Origin: an uncultured Bacteroides sp.
GTDB lineage: Bacteria; Bacteroidota; Bacteroidia; Bacteroidales; Bacteroidaceae
NCBI GenBank assembly: GCA_900546355.1
Contig: URCM01000015.1
Coordinates: forward strand, 1 to 42,720
Length of the DNA: 42,720 nt
Direction: 5' to 3'
Shown: positions 34,348 through 42,311 of the stretch, one piece after another
Numbering within the stretch: position 1 is the first letter of the stretch
Layout of the letters: every line of letters starts with the position of its first letter
Translations under genes and position numbers: made by a program
The notes under the pieces: model-generated
Told to the model about the DNA's origin: nothing
Databases searched by the model: none
What the model saw: the letters and a program-made list of their open reading frames with translations, nothing else

Positions 34348-35067
34348 TTATTTCATGAAGCCATTTTGTCCGAATGGCGATGCGTTGTGGTCGATGTTGT
34401 CTTCTATCCGTTCGATGATGCCGTCTTTGATGTGAATGATTTTATTAGTTTGGTTGGCGACTCCACTTTCGTGTGTCACTACTACGATGGTCAGTCCTTC
34501 GCGGTCGTGCAGGTCTTTCAGGATGTTCATCACTTCTACCGAAGTCTTGCTGTCCAATGCACCCGTGGGTTCATCGGCAAGGATGATTTGAGGCTTTGAT
34601 ATAAGGGCTCGGGCAATGGCTACCCGTTGTTTCTGTCCTCCGGAAAGTTCGTTGGGCAGATGGTGTGCCCATTCTTTCAATCCCAATTTATCGAGGTATT
34701 CCAATGCCAGCTCGTTCCTTTTTTTACGTCCCACTCCTTGATAGAAAAGGGGTAAGGCCACATTTTCCATGGCGTTTTTAAACGAGATGAGGTTGAATGA
34801 TTGGAAAATGAACCCAATCATGTGGTTGCGGTATTCGGCCGCCCGGGTTTCGCTCAGGTCTTTGATAAGTACATCGTTCAGGTAATATTCGCCAGAATCA
34901 TAATTGTCGAGGATGCCTAATATATTTAATAAGGTAGACTTGCCCGAACCGGAAGCTCCCATAATAGAAACAAATTCGCCTTTTTCGATGGTCAAATCAA
35001 TGCCTTTAAGTACATGGAGCGGTGCTCCGTTGTGATAAGTTTTGTTGATGTCTTTTAGTCGTATCAT
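34348..35067 (-). CDS. ABC transporter ATPase, MacB/LolD type
   Basis: 239 residues. Walker A is GASGSGKST, the signature is LSGGQKQR, Walker B is IILADEPTGALD, and the H-loop histidine is in VVVTHES. The C-terminus (IKDGIIERIEDN) is typical. It powers the two permeases in a mechanotransmission pump that expels substrates through adaptor and TolC. First gene of the five-gene operon. The substrate (antibiotic, peptide or lipid) cannot be told. Confidence 0.95.
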   Translation of the reverse strand: MIRLKDINKTYHNGAPLHVLKGIDLTIEKGEFVSIMGASGSGKSTLLNILGILDNYDSGEYYLNDVLIKDLSETRAAEYRNHMIGFIFQSFNLISFKNAMENVALPLFYQGVGRKKRNELALEYLDKLGLKEWAHHLPNELSGGQKQRVAIARALISKPQIILADEPTGALDSKTSVEVMNILKDLHDREGLTIVVVTHESGVANQTNKIIHIKDGIIERIEDNIDHNASPFGQNGFMK

Positions 35068-35104
35068 ATTTTCTTCACTTCGGTTTCTGTCTGTTTAGAC
35101 ATTG

Positions 35105-35112
35105 CAAAGCTA
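35105..35112 (-). promoter_or_regulatory. -7 element of the efflux operon
   Basis: TAGCTTTG on the minus strand, 37 bp before the ATPase start. No TTTG at the usual distance. Confidence 0.5.
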
Positions 35113-35151
35113 TAAAAAGTTACATTATAGATTAAATAAATTCGTTAAAAA

Positions 35152-35183
35152 TTTGTTTCGTTGTCCTCGAATGCTTACTTTTG
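35152..35183 (+). promoter_or_regulatory. Promoter of the ROK glucokinase gene
   Basis: TTTG (35152-35155), 20 bp, TACTTTTG (35176-35183), 36 bp before the start codon. Confidence 0.8.
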
Positions 35184-35219
35184 TTCCTAATATAACTAAC
35201 CTTTAAACGATTTAATAAC

Positions 35220-36197
35220 ATGGCAGAAAACATGGAAAAGCCTTATGTAGTAGGAATGGACATCGGCGGAACGAATACGGTGTTCGGTGTTGTAGATTCA
35301 CGTGGAAATGTATTGGCTTCTGATTCTATCAAGACACAGCAACATGATGATGTGAACGAATATGTAGAAGCGGTATGTGCCAAACTGATTCCGATGATTG
35401 AAAAATTCGGCGGACCGGAAAAGATAAAAGGTATGGGTGTGGGTGCACCTAACGGAAACTATTATAGCGGAACCATCGAATTTGCTCCTAATTTGCCTTG
35501 GAAAGGTGTTATCCCCTTGGCTGCTATGTTCGAGGAACGTCTGGGTATCCCTACCGCACTGACCAATGACGCCAATGCGGCGGCTATCGGTGAAATGACC
35601 TACGGAGCAGCCCGCGGCATGAAAGACTTCATCATGATTACCCTTGGTACAGGTGTAGGAAGCGGTATTGTTATCAATGGCCAGCTGGTTTACGGTCACG
35701 ACGGTTTCGCAGGTGAGCTGGGACACGTCATGGTGGAAAAGGACGGACGTATCTGCGGATGCGGACGCAAAGGTTGTTTGGAAACTTATTGCTCGGCTAC
35801 AGGCGTGGCTCGTACGGCACGTGAGTTCCTTATTGCCCGTTCCGAACCCAGTTTGTTGCGTAACGTTCCGGCAGAAGAAATCCAGTCGAAAGACGTTTAC
35901 GATGCAGCGGTGAAAGGAGATAAGCTGGCGCAGGATATTTTCCAGTTTACGGGTGAGATGCTGGGACGCGCACTTGCAAACTTCATTGCCTTTTCCAGTC
36001 CTGAAGCGATTATCCTTTTCGGGGGCTTGGCTAAATCGGGCGATTATATTATGAAGCCTATTCAGAAAGCAATGGAAGACAATGTGCTGAACATTTACAA
36101 GGGCAAGACCAAATTGCTTCTTTCCCAGTTGAAAGATGCAGATGCTGCTGTATTAGGTGCCAGTGCATTGGGCTGGGAAGCCAAAGAAAATAAATAA
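35220..36197 (+). CDS. rokA: ROK family glucokinase
   Basis: 325 residues. The ATP site is VVGMDIGGTNTVFGVVD; the catalytic Asp is in LTNDANAAAIGE; ITLGTGVGSGIVINGQL is the second phosphate site. The ROK zinc motif is complete: GELGHVMV then CGCGRKGCLETYC. It should phosphorylate glucose, and perhaps other hexoses, in the cytoplasm. In B. fragilis the equivalent enzyme is called RokA; I use the symbol on that basis. It has its own consensus promoter and a strong terminator, so it is monocistronic. Confidence 0.92.
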   Translation: MAENMEKPYVVGMDIGGTNTVFGVVDSRGNVLASDSIKTQQHDDVNEYVEAVCAKLIPMIEKFGGPEKIKGMGVGAPNGNYYSGTIEFAPNLPWKGVIPLAAMFEERLGIPTALTNDANAAAIGEMTYGAARGMKDFIMITLGTGVGSGIVINGQLVYGHDGFAGELGHVMVEKDGRICGCGRKGCLETYCSATGVARTAREFLIARSEPSLLRNVPAEEIQSKDVYDAAVKGDKLAQDIFQFTGEMLGRALANFIAFSSPEAIILFGGLAKSGDYIMKPIQKAMEDNVLNIYKGKTKLLLSQLKDADAAVLGASALGWEAKENK

Positions 36198-36216
36198 GCT
36201 TGTCAGCTTGAAAAAC

Positions 36217-36268
36217 AAAAATGCCATTCCAAAGGTCTTTGTTCAAAGGAATTTGGAATGGCATTTTT
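36217..36268. terminator. Strong bidirectional terminator
   Basis: aaaaatgccattccaaa (36217-36233) pairs perfectly over 17 bp with 36252-36268, with an 18-nt loop and A/T-runs on both sides. The 216 bp from 36269 to the acyl-CoA dehydrogenase stop hold nothing I can name. Confidence 0.93.
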
Positions 36269-36484
36269 TAATTTTCTGTTCTGTGTATAGCTTGGCGTAT
36301 GGGTGATTAGGTCAGTCCAACAATCCGGTGGAAGTGCTTTGTCTCATTTGTTATTATAGTTGCATCGCCTATTGTCATTGGGTTTGCGGATTGTAATGTA
36401 GGCCAGGAATAAAGAAAAAAGACCTGCACGGCTTATGTCTTACAGGTTGACTATCGCCGGCAGGCTTGTTAACAAATGGTCTAT

Positions 36485-38191
36485 TTATTTGCGATAGTTC
36501 TCAAGCTTTTCGGCCTGGAAGTTCTGGATAAAGCTATAGTGCTTTTCCACTTCGGCTTCGGCATAATTTACATATACGTCGAGTGATTTGGCGAAAAGTT
36601 CGGGAGCCTTGTTCGCGTCTTGCAAGAGCAGGTGGCTCATTACGCAGACCGCAGCCATTTCATACAGGCGGCGTGAGGTAAAGTCGAGCAGTTCTTGATT
36701 CTGTGCTTCTTTCACCTTGGCGGTACAAGCTTCCAATTTTCCGGTCATTGCTTTCAGACGGTCCATGTAGCCTTGGTATTCGGGTGCGCAAGGGATGGCT
36801 TCGTACTCGTGCAAGGTAGCGGCATACGAACCGTTGGTCACGTAACGGATAGCGGCTACGGTCTGGAGCTGGGTCGTTCCTTCGTAGATGCTGGTGATAC
36901 GTGCGTCGCGGTAGATGCGCTGGCAGGCATATTCCATCATAAAGCCCGAACCTCCGTGTATCTGGATACAGTCGTAAGCGTTTTGGTTGGCGTATTCCGA
37001 GTTCATACCCTTTGCCAGCGGGGTGAAGCTATCTGCCAGTTTGGCGTAACGTTTTTGCTCCTGGCGTTCTTCGGGAGTCAACTTACGCTCGCGGGCGATG
37101 TCGTCCAATGCTTTGTAGATGTCTACATAGCGTGAAGTTTGGTAAAGCAAGGCACGTCCGGCATCAAGTTTCGCCTTCATCGTGGCAAGCATATCGTATA
37201 CGGCAGGGAATTCGATGATAGCCTTACCGAACTGCTTACGGTCTTTAGCGTAGGCAAGTCCTTCATCGTAAGCGGCTTGACTCAATCCTACCGATTGGGC
37301 GGCGATACCCAGGCGGGCACCGTTCATCAACGCCATTACGTATTTGATAAGTCCCAACTTGCGGTCTCCGCAGAGTTCGGCTTTCGCGTTTTTGTAGACC
37401 AATTCGCAAGTGGGCGAGCCGTGGATACCCAATTTGTTTTCGATGCGGCGAACGTCTACGCCTCCATCGTTTTTGTCGTAGATGAACATCGAGAGGCCGC
37501 GTCCGTCGTGTGTGCCTTCTTCCGAGCGAGCCAATACCAGGTGCAGGTTGGCGTCTCCGTTGGTGATGAAACGCTTCACACCGTTCAGGCGCCAGCATTG
37601 GTTGGCTTCATCGTAAGTAGCTTTCAACATGACGCTTTGCAGGTCACTACCGGCATCGGGTTCGGTCAGGTCCATTGACATGGTTTCTCCGGCACAGATG
37701 CGTGGGATGAAACGGCTGTGCTGGTCTTCGTTCCCGAATTCGTAGAGGGTTTCGATACAGTCTTGCAATGACCAGATGTTTCCAAAACCCGCATCAGCCT
37801 GAGCTACGATTTCAGCACACATGGTGTACGGAGTAATCGGGAAATTCAGTCCTCCGAAACGGCGCGGCATGGTCATTCCGTTCAGTCCTGCTTTCACCAT
37901 GGCGTCAAGGTTCTGTTTCGTTCCTGAAGCATATTCCACACGTCCGTTGGCATGGTGCGGACCTTCCAGGTCTACGCCTTCGGCATTGGCTGCAATCACT
38001 TCACCGGTAATTTCTCCGGTAATTTCCAATACTTTGTCGTATGAGTCGAGTGCGTCGGCATAGTCTTGCGGCGCATAGTCATATTGGTCTTTGTCTCTGT
38101 ATCCGCGTTCTTTCAGTTCGCAGATACGTTCCATCATCGGATTGTTCAAATGAAATTTGAGTTCCGGATGTTCGGTATAAAAGTTTGGCAT
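36485..38191 (-). CDS. Acyl-CoA dehydrogenase, long form
   Basis: 568 residues, with an extra C-terminal domain beyond the usual 380. FAD and substrate motifs are present: MSMDLTEPDAGSDLQSV, LNGVKRFITNGDA, AYAKDRKQFGKAI, IQIHGGSGFMMEYACQRIYRDARI. The catalytic Glu is in the family motif YEGTTQLQ. It passes electrons to ETF, which is encoded just upstream by etfB and etfA, so the three form one operon. An inverted-repeat cassette with a four-helix-bundle gene now separates it from etfA. Substrate unknown. Confidence 0.93.
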   Translation of the reverse strand: MPNFYTEHPELKFHLNNPMMERICELKERGYRDKDQYDYAPQDYADALDSYDKVLEITGEITGEVIAANAEGVDLEGPHHANGRVEYASGTKQNLDAMVKAGLNGMTMPRRFGGLNFPITPYTMCAEIVAQADAGFGNIWSLQDCIETLYEFGNEDQHSRFIPRICAGETMSMDLTEPDAGSDLQSVMLKATYDEANQCWRLNGVKRFITNGDANLHLVLARSEEGTHDGRGLSMFIYDKNDGGVDVRRIENKLGIHGSPTCELVYKNAKAELCGDRKLGLIKYVMALMNGARLGIAAQSVGLSQAAYDEGLAYAKDRKQFGKAIIEFPAVYDMLATMKAKLDAGRALLYQTSRYVDIYKALDDIARERKLTPEERQEQKRYAKLADSFTPLAKGMNSEYANQNAYDCIQIHGGSGFMMEYACQRIYRDARITSIYEGTTQLQTVAAIRYVTNGSYAATLHEYEAIPCAPEYQGYMDRLKAMTGKLEACTAKVKEAQNQELLDFTSRRLYEMAAVCVMSHLLLQDANKAPELFAKSLDVYVNYAEAEVEKHYSFIQNFQAEKLENYRK

Positions 38192-38207
38192 AGTTCTATA
38201 TATTTTT

Positions 38208-38695
38208 AGGAGTTAAGGAGTTAAGAAGTTAAGAAGTTAAGGAGTTAAGCCAATACTTTGGCTTGCCTTAATCTTCAAATTTACGTGCCGCAATGCTTTT
38301 GCAATAAGCGTTCAGTGTTTTGCTCGCCTCCTCAATGCTCCAAGTTAATTGGTTATAATCGTTTTCTGTAATATAATTCAGGTCTTTAGAGAGTAGAATA
38401 TAGTATCGGCACTCTTCCAAACTGCCTTGTGCGATATTCATTAAGCGAAGCTTGTCGGCCTTTCCTATTTTTTTATACCCTTCAACAATATTGGCAGAAA
38501 TGGAAACCGCCGCCCGTCGGAATTGTGAACACAATCCAAATCGTTCGTGTGCAGGAAACTTATTGGTCATTCTATAAACAGAAAGAACAAATTGATGAGC
38601 TTTCTGCCAAGCAATAATATCTTTAAAGCTTTGTGTCATAGGCATAATTGAAAGTATTGGCTTAACTCCTTAACTTCTTTACTCCTTAACTCCTG
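38208..38695 (-). mobile_element. Inverted-repeat cassette carrying a four-helix-bundle gene
   Basis: A 52-nt arm (38208-38259) and a 44-nt arm (38652-38695) are near-perfect inverted copies. They differ by one base and by one extra 8-nt unit in the left arm. Each arm is made of 8-mers (ggagttaa or gaagttaa, five on the left and four on the right) and ends towards the inside in gccaatacttt. The arms bracket exactly one gene and lie between two genes of an electron-transfer operon. The transcript could fold into a stem of about 44 bp. This is how intervening sequences (IVS) in 23S rRNA genes of other bacteria are organised. Mobility is inferred. Confidence 0.65.
38268..38645 (-). CDS. Four-helix-bundle protein (23S rRNA IVS / S23 type)
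   Basis: 125 residues; an ATG at 38639 is an alternative start. The family pattern is clear: FKDIIAWQKAHQFVLSVYRMT, FPAHERFGLCSQFRRAAVSI, SANIVEGYKKIGKADKLRLM, IAQGSLEECRYYILLSKDL, ending in a fourth helix. Relatives are encoded inside IVS elements of 23S rRNA genes, and Avd of diversity-generating retroelements has the same fold. No reverse transcriptase or variable repeat is present here. The basic faces suggest nucleic acid binding. The gene lies inside inverted repeats in the etf/acyl-CoA dehydrogenase operon and in the same orientation. Confidence 0.93.
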   Translation of the reverse strand: MPMTQSFKDIIAWQKAHQFVLSVYRMTNKFPAHERFGLCSQFRRAAVSISANIVEGYKKIGKADKLRLMNIAQGSLEECRYYILLSKDLNYITENDYNQLTWSIEEASKTLNAYCKSIAARKFED

Positions 38696-38699
38696 AAAA

Positions 38700-39719
38700 T
38701 CATTTACTGTTCTTCTTATAATACTTAATCATCTTCGGAATGACCTCTTCCACCGTCCCGTTAATCACATAATCAGCAATTGTGTTGATCGGCGCGTTCG
38801 GGTCGCTGTTTACCGAGATGATGATGCCTGCATCCTGCATACCGGCGATGTGCTGGATTTGTCCGGAGATACCGCAAGCGATGTAGAGTTTCGGGTGAAC
38901 CGTTACACCGGTCTGACCGATTTGGCGGTCATGATCGCAGAAGCCTGCGTCTACGGCGGCACGGCTGGCACCCACTTCGGCGTGCAGCTCTTTAGCCAGC
39001 TCGAAGAGCATGTCGAAGCCTTCCTTGCTTCCCATGCCGTATCCTCCGGCCACAACGATGGGCGAGCCTTTCAGGTTGTGTTTCGCCTTTTCCACGTGGC
39101 GGTCGATGACCTTTACCACATAGTCGGTTTCGGGGACGAACTTTGCTACATCGTGGCGGATGACTTCACCTTGATAGTTCTCGTCGAGGATTTCTTTCTT
39201 CATCACGCCCTCACGCACCGTAGCCATCTGCGGACGGTGTTCGGGGTTGACGATGGTGGCAACGATGTTTCCTCCGAATGCCGGACGGATTTGGTACAAC
39301 AGGTTCTTATAGGTGATGCCTGCCTTCTTGTCTTCGTGGTCGCCTATCTCCAGCTGGGTACAGTCAGCGGTCAGTCCGCTGGTCAGGGCAGAAGATACGC
39401 GCGGACCCAAGTCGCGTCCGATGACCGTAGCACCCATCAGGCAGATTTGAGGCTTTTCTTCTTTGAAAAGATTCACCAGGATAGAGGTATGGGGCAGGGA
39501 AGTGTAAGGGTACAATCCCGGTGCATCGAATACGTGCACACGGTCTGCGCCGTAGGAGAGCACTTGTTTTTCTACATCGTCAAGTCCGCTTCCCGCACAG
39601 ATGGCTTCCAGTTGGCATCCTAATTCGTTCGCCAGTTTACGGCCTTTCGTTAACAATTCGAGGCTGACGTCGGCAACATGCGTGCCGTCCATCTCACAAT
39701 ATACAAATACATTATTCAT
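38700..39719 (-). CDS. etfA: Electron transfer flavoprotein alpha subunit
   Basis: 339 residues from the ATG at 39719 (MNNVFVYCEMDG). The N-terminal domain is Rossmann-like. The C-terminal FAD domain has VVAGGYGMGSKEGFDMLFELA, VGASRAAVDAGF, IGQTGVTVHPKLYIACGISG and SVNSDPNAPI, all standard. It forms a dimer with EtfB and accepts electrons from the acyl-CoA dehydrogenase. It starts 5 bp from the etfB stop. If EtfB is broken (see etfB), EtfA may be idle. Confidence 0.95.
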   Translation of the reverse strand: MNNVFVYCEMDGTHVADVSLELLTKGRKLANELGCQLEAICAGSGLDDVEKQVLSYGADRVHVFDAPGLYPYTSLPHTSILVNLFKEEKPQICLMGATVIGRDLGPRVSSALTSGLTADCTQLEIGDHEDKKAGITYKNLLYQIRPAFGGNIVATIVNPEHRPQMATVREGVMKKEILDENYQGEVIRHDVAKFVPETDYVVKVIDRHVEKAKHNLKGSPIVVAGGYGMGSKEGFDMLFELAKELHAEVGASRAAVDAGFCDHDRQIGQTGVTVHPKLYIACGISGQIQHIAGMQDAGIIISVNSDPNAPINTIADYVINGTVEEVIPKMIKYYKKNSK

Positions 39720-39723
39720 AGTC

Positions 39724-40595
39724 TTATCCGATAGTATGGTTAGCCAACAGTTCAACAATCAGGTTTTCTACATCCGCGTCGCTTCCCGTCAGGGTCTTGC
39801 TTTCCTTTGCCTGGAAGATGATGTTCTCAATCTTCTTCACCTTCGTGGGTGAGCCCGACAGGCCGCATTGCTTCGTGTCACCGTTCACGTCGGCTACGCT
39901 CCATTCGGTAATGTTCAGGTAAGGATGTTTCTCGTATTGGTCTGCATAGGGAAGGGCTGCTCCATCTTTGGTCAGGGCTGCTTTCTCCTGTCCGCCTAAG
40001 GCACGTTTGTATTTCATCACTAATTTGGCGTTGCGCGGGCGGCAAGGCGCTGCGCTTCCGTTTACGGTCAATACGATAGGAAGCGGACCTTCTACGGTTT
40101 CCACGCCTCCGTCGATGTGGCGTTTCACACGGATAGTGTTGTCGGTCACTTCTTCAATTTCTTCTACATAAGTCACCTGAGGCAAGCCTAATTTCTCGGC
40201 TACCTGCGGACCTACCTGTGCCGTATCACCGTCGATGGCTTGGCGTCCGCCGATGATAATGTCATAATCACCAATCTTGCGGATAGCAGTGGCAAGGGCA
40301 TACGAAGTGGCAAGCGTATCGGCACCGGCAAAAGCACGGTCGGTCAATAAGTATCCGTTATCGGCTCCTCTATATAAACCTTCACGGATGATTTCGGCTG
40401 CACGTCCCGGTCCCATGGTCAGCATGGTGACGGTTGAGCCGGGGTGGGTGTCTTTCAGTCGGAGTGCCTGTTCAAGGGCATTCAGGTCTTCCGGGTTGAA
40501 TATCGCCGGAAGAGCCGAGCGGTTGATAGTGCCGTCGGCATTCATGGCATCTTTCCCTACACTTGTTTTGCCAAAACTACAATTTTCAAACTCAT
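39724..40595 (-). pseudogene. etfB: Electron transfer flavoprotein beta subunit, frameshifted near its start
   Basis: The natural start at 40595 reads MSLKIVVLAKQV and then meets TAG at 40559-40557. The family continues this motif as PDTRN-VGKDAM. Here VGKDAMNADGTINR follows in the -1 frame, so about 16 nt encoding PDTRN seem to be lost between two GT dinucleotides. The rest is intact: FNPEDLNALEQALRL, DIIIGGRQAIDGDTAQVGPQ, LTVNGSAAPCRPRN, and LTGSDADVENLIVELLANHTIG. A shortened product could start at the ATG at 40545 (273 residues), without the first strand and the conserved KQVPDT loop. A longer open frame from 40695 gives unrelated N-terminal residues. Sequencing error or a real loss-of-function are both possible. 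Confidence 0.75.
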
Positions 40596-40632
40596 GATAA
40601 TTTATTTTGGTATTAGTGAATTTTATTGTCGG

Positions 40633-40663
40633 CAAAGTTAATGAAAGCATTTGTTTTGCGAAA
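40633..40663 (-). promoter_or_regulatory. Promoter of the etf operon
   Basis: Minus strand: TTTC (40663-40660), 19 bp, TAACTTTG (40640-40633), 38 bp before the natural etfB start. One base off consensus in the -33. Its position supports 40595, not 40695, as the original start. Confidence 0.65.
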
Positions 40664-40725
40664 AGATAAGGCGGAAAAAAAGAAATGTTTGGCAAATGTT
40701 GATGGAGATTCTTGCTATTCGCAAT

Positions 40726-41256
40726 TCATTGTTCACTATCCACTATTAACCCTTCAATGTCTTTCACTAAGTCATCCAGTCCGGCTATCGGATTGTCTGA
40801 ATACGTACTATAGACTTGTAGATTTGTATCCGACACATATACCCGCGGGATGCCTTGGTGCGAGAAAAGGTTGTATACGTTTCGGCTTTCTTGTGCCGAA
40901 TAGGGGAGGGTAAATTTATGGATTTGCCAATAATCTCTGATTTCAGAAGCTGGTTCTTCGCGGCTGATGCAATAAATGGCTACAAAAGGATTTTCCTGAT
41001 ACCTGTTGTATAAAGTTTGGATAATGGGCAATTCTTGCTGGCAATCGGGACATCCGGTATGGAAGAAAACCAATACGGAAACTTTTCCCAGTAGGTCGGA
41101 AGTGGAAAGTATTGAGCCATCGTTCAATTCCACTTGAAATTCGGGTAGGTAGTCTCCGGGCAAGATACCGACTTCACCATATTCAACATCATCGCGGATG
41201 CAAGCACTTAATATAAGACAGATTCCTATGAGAAAGAAATGACTAATGCGTAGCAT
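40726..41256 (-). CDS. TlpA-like thioredoxin-fold lipoprotein
   Basis: 176 residues. The lipoprotein signal ends in ILSAC, followed by IRDD. The thioredoxin fold has the active site FFHTGCPDCQQELPI (CPDC) and the cis-proline loop QGIPRVYV. Redox proteins of this kind reduce disulfides in the periplasm or keep envelope proteins and cytochromes reduced. The acidic residues after the cysteine could favour surface exposure. Monocistronic, between the etf operon and an IS110 remnant. Confidence 0.88.
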   Translation of the reverse strand: MLRISHFFLIGICLILSACIRDDVEYGEVGILPGDYLPEFQVELNDGSILSTSDLLGKVSVLVFFHTGCPDCQQELPIIQTLYNRYQENPFVAIYCISREEPASEIRDYWQIHKFTLPYSAQESRNVYNLFSHQGIPRVYVSDTNLQVYSTYSDNPIAGLDDLVKDIEGLIVDSEQ

Positions 41257-41292
41257 AAATGAATTTTAACAGGTTATACTTCTTTTCGTGAC

Positions 41293-41300
41293 CAAAGTTA
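41293..41300 (-). promoter_or_regulatory. -7 element of the TlpA-like gene
   Basis: TAACTTTG on the minus strand, 36 bp before the start codon. No clear -33. Confidence 0.5.
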
Positions 41301-41338
41301 TATAAAAAACAGTTTTTTTACGCCCGGTAAATAAGAAA

Positions 41339-41436
41339 GTCAAGCCCGCGACTATCTTTGTGGTAAAAACGAGGTCACAGGGTTTCCCCATCCTCATATG
41401 TCTAACGGGCTTGGCGTCCCAATAAAAATTACTTCT
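41339..41436 (+). ncRNA. Structured 5' region of the IS110 element (possible bridge RNA remnant)
   Basis: caagcccg (41341-41348) pairs with cgggcttg (41406-41413), enclosing 57 nt with a small gagg/cctc stem. TATCTTTG at 41353-41360 is a -7 match. IS110-family elements carry a noncoding bridge RNA next to the transposase gene that specifies target and donor. The space upstream of the gene is only about 180 bp, and I cannot see the element's end or guide loops, so this is tentative. Confidence 0.3.
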
Positions 41437-42213
41437 ATGAAGACAGTCTGCGGTCTTGACGTACACAAAGATAGTGTTTTTTGCTGTATCCTGTGTGCTA
41501 ATGGAGAAAAAATCCAGCATAAATTCGGAGTTCTTACCGGAGAGTTGGTCACACTTCGCAACCTCATGGTCTCTGAAGGTGTCGAAGAATGCGCAATGGA
41601 GAGTACCAGCATCTACTGGATACCCATATGGCGAGTGCTTGAAGGGTCAGTGAAACTTCATCTGGCAAACCCTTATTTTATAAAACAGCTTCCCGGCAAA
41701 AAGAGTGATGTGAAGGATGCCGAATGGATAGCTACTTGCCTGAGTAAAGAAGAGATTGAATTGCAGCAACGACACAAGGACGAAGCTCAGGAAAAGATGA
41801 CTGCACTATGCAAGGATTGGTTCCCCGAAGAACTTGAAAACCTACAGACCATACCGGGAGTGAAAGAACGTAGCGCAACCTCAATAATAGCAGAAACAGG
41901 AACGGACATGACACATTTCCAGACACCCAAGAAACTGGTGTCATGGGTGGGGCTAAGACCCCGTAACGAGGAAAGCGCAGGCAAAATCAAGGCGCGAGGT
42001 ATCACACATGGCAACAGGTTTATAAGAAAAACAATGATTGAATGTTCATGGGGAGCTGTACGTATGAAAGATTCATTCTTCGCAGAATTCTCATACAGGC
42101 AATGTATCGAAAGAAGAAAGAACAGGATGAAGGTGCAAGTCGCTATTGCGAGAAAAATGCTTGTTGCAATATGGTATGTACTTAGAAGCTGTTTTGAATT
42201 TATCGTGCGATGA
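41437..42213 (+). pseudogene. IS110 family transposase with internal deletion
   Basis: 258 residues from the ATG at 41437, against about 350-400 for intact relatives. The N-terminal DEDD domain is present: CGLDVHKDSVFCCIL, VEECAMESTSIYWIPIWRVL, PYFIKQLPGKKSDVKDAEWIA. It jumps at about nt 41750 (ATCL/SKEEIELQ) straight to the helical segment before the transposase_20 domain: LQTIPGVKERSATSIIAE, LVSWVGLRPRNEESAGKIKARGI, HGNRFIRKTMIE. About 100-130 residues are missing in between, in frame. The last residues (RSCFEFIVR) come from a MITE inserted at 42184. Activity is unlikely. Confidence 0.8.
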
Positions 42214-42311
42214 TTTGGGATGAGTTTTTGAGGCATTTTCGCCCAAAGCACACACGAAAACGGATACATCAAGCCAAGAAAAACTTTTTGGAGAAATTCA
42301 AAACAGTTTCT
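42184..42311. mobile_element. MITE, longer 128-bp variant
   Basis: Same ends as the 92-bp copies, with one change in the right repeat (cagtttct). It has 36 extra bp after the left end (from tgcgatgatttggg). It is inserted in the 3' end of the IS110 transposase gene and supplies its stop codon. Read in reverse, it has a short open frame starting MYPFSCVLWAKMPQK, perhaps the start of a lost parental transposase. Confidence 0.9.

Noticed and set aside
38211..38248. CRISPR-like array of short repeats
   Set aside because: The units are 8 bp with no spacers and they form inverted arms around a gene; there are no cas genes.
38268..38645. Avd of a diversity-generating retroelement
   Set aside because: Same fold, but no reverse transcriptase, template repeat or variable repeat is in the window.
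40545..40600. Programmed frameshift in etfB
   Set aside because: No slippery heptamer is evident, and the family residues PDTRN are missing outright, which a frameshift would not explain.
40596..40695. Upstream start of etfB at 40695
   Set aside because: The added residues are unrelated to the family and cover the promoter; the natural start at 40595 encodes the conserved N-terminus.
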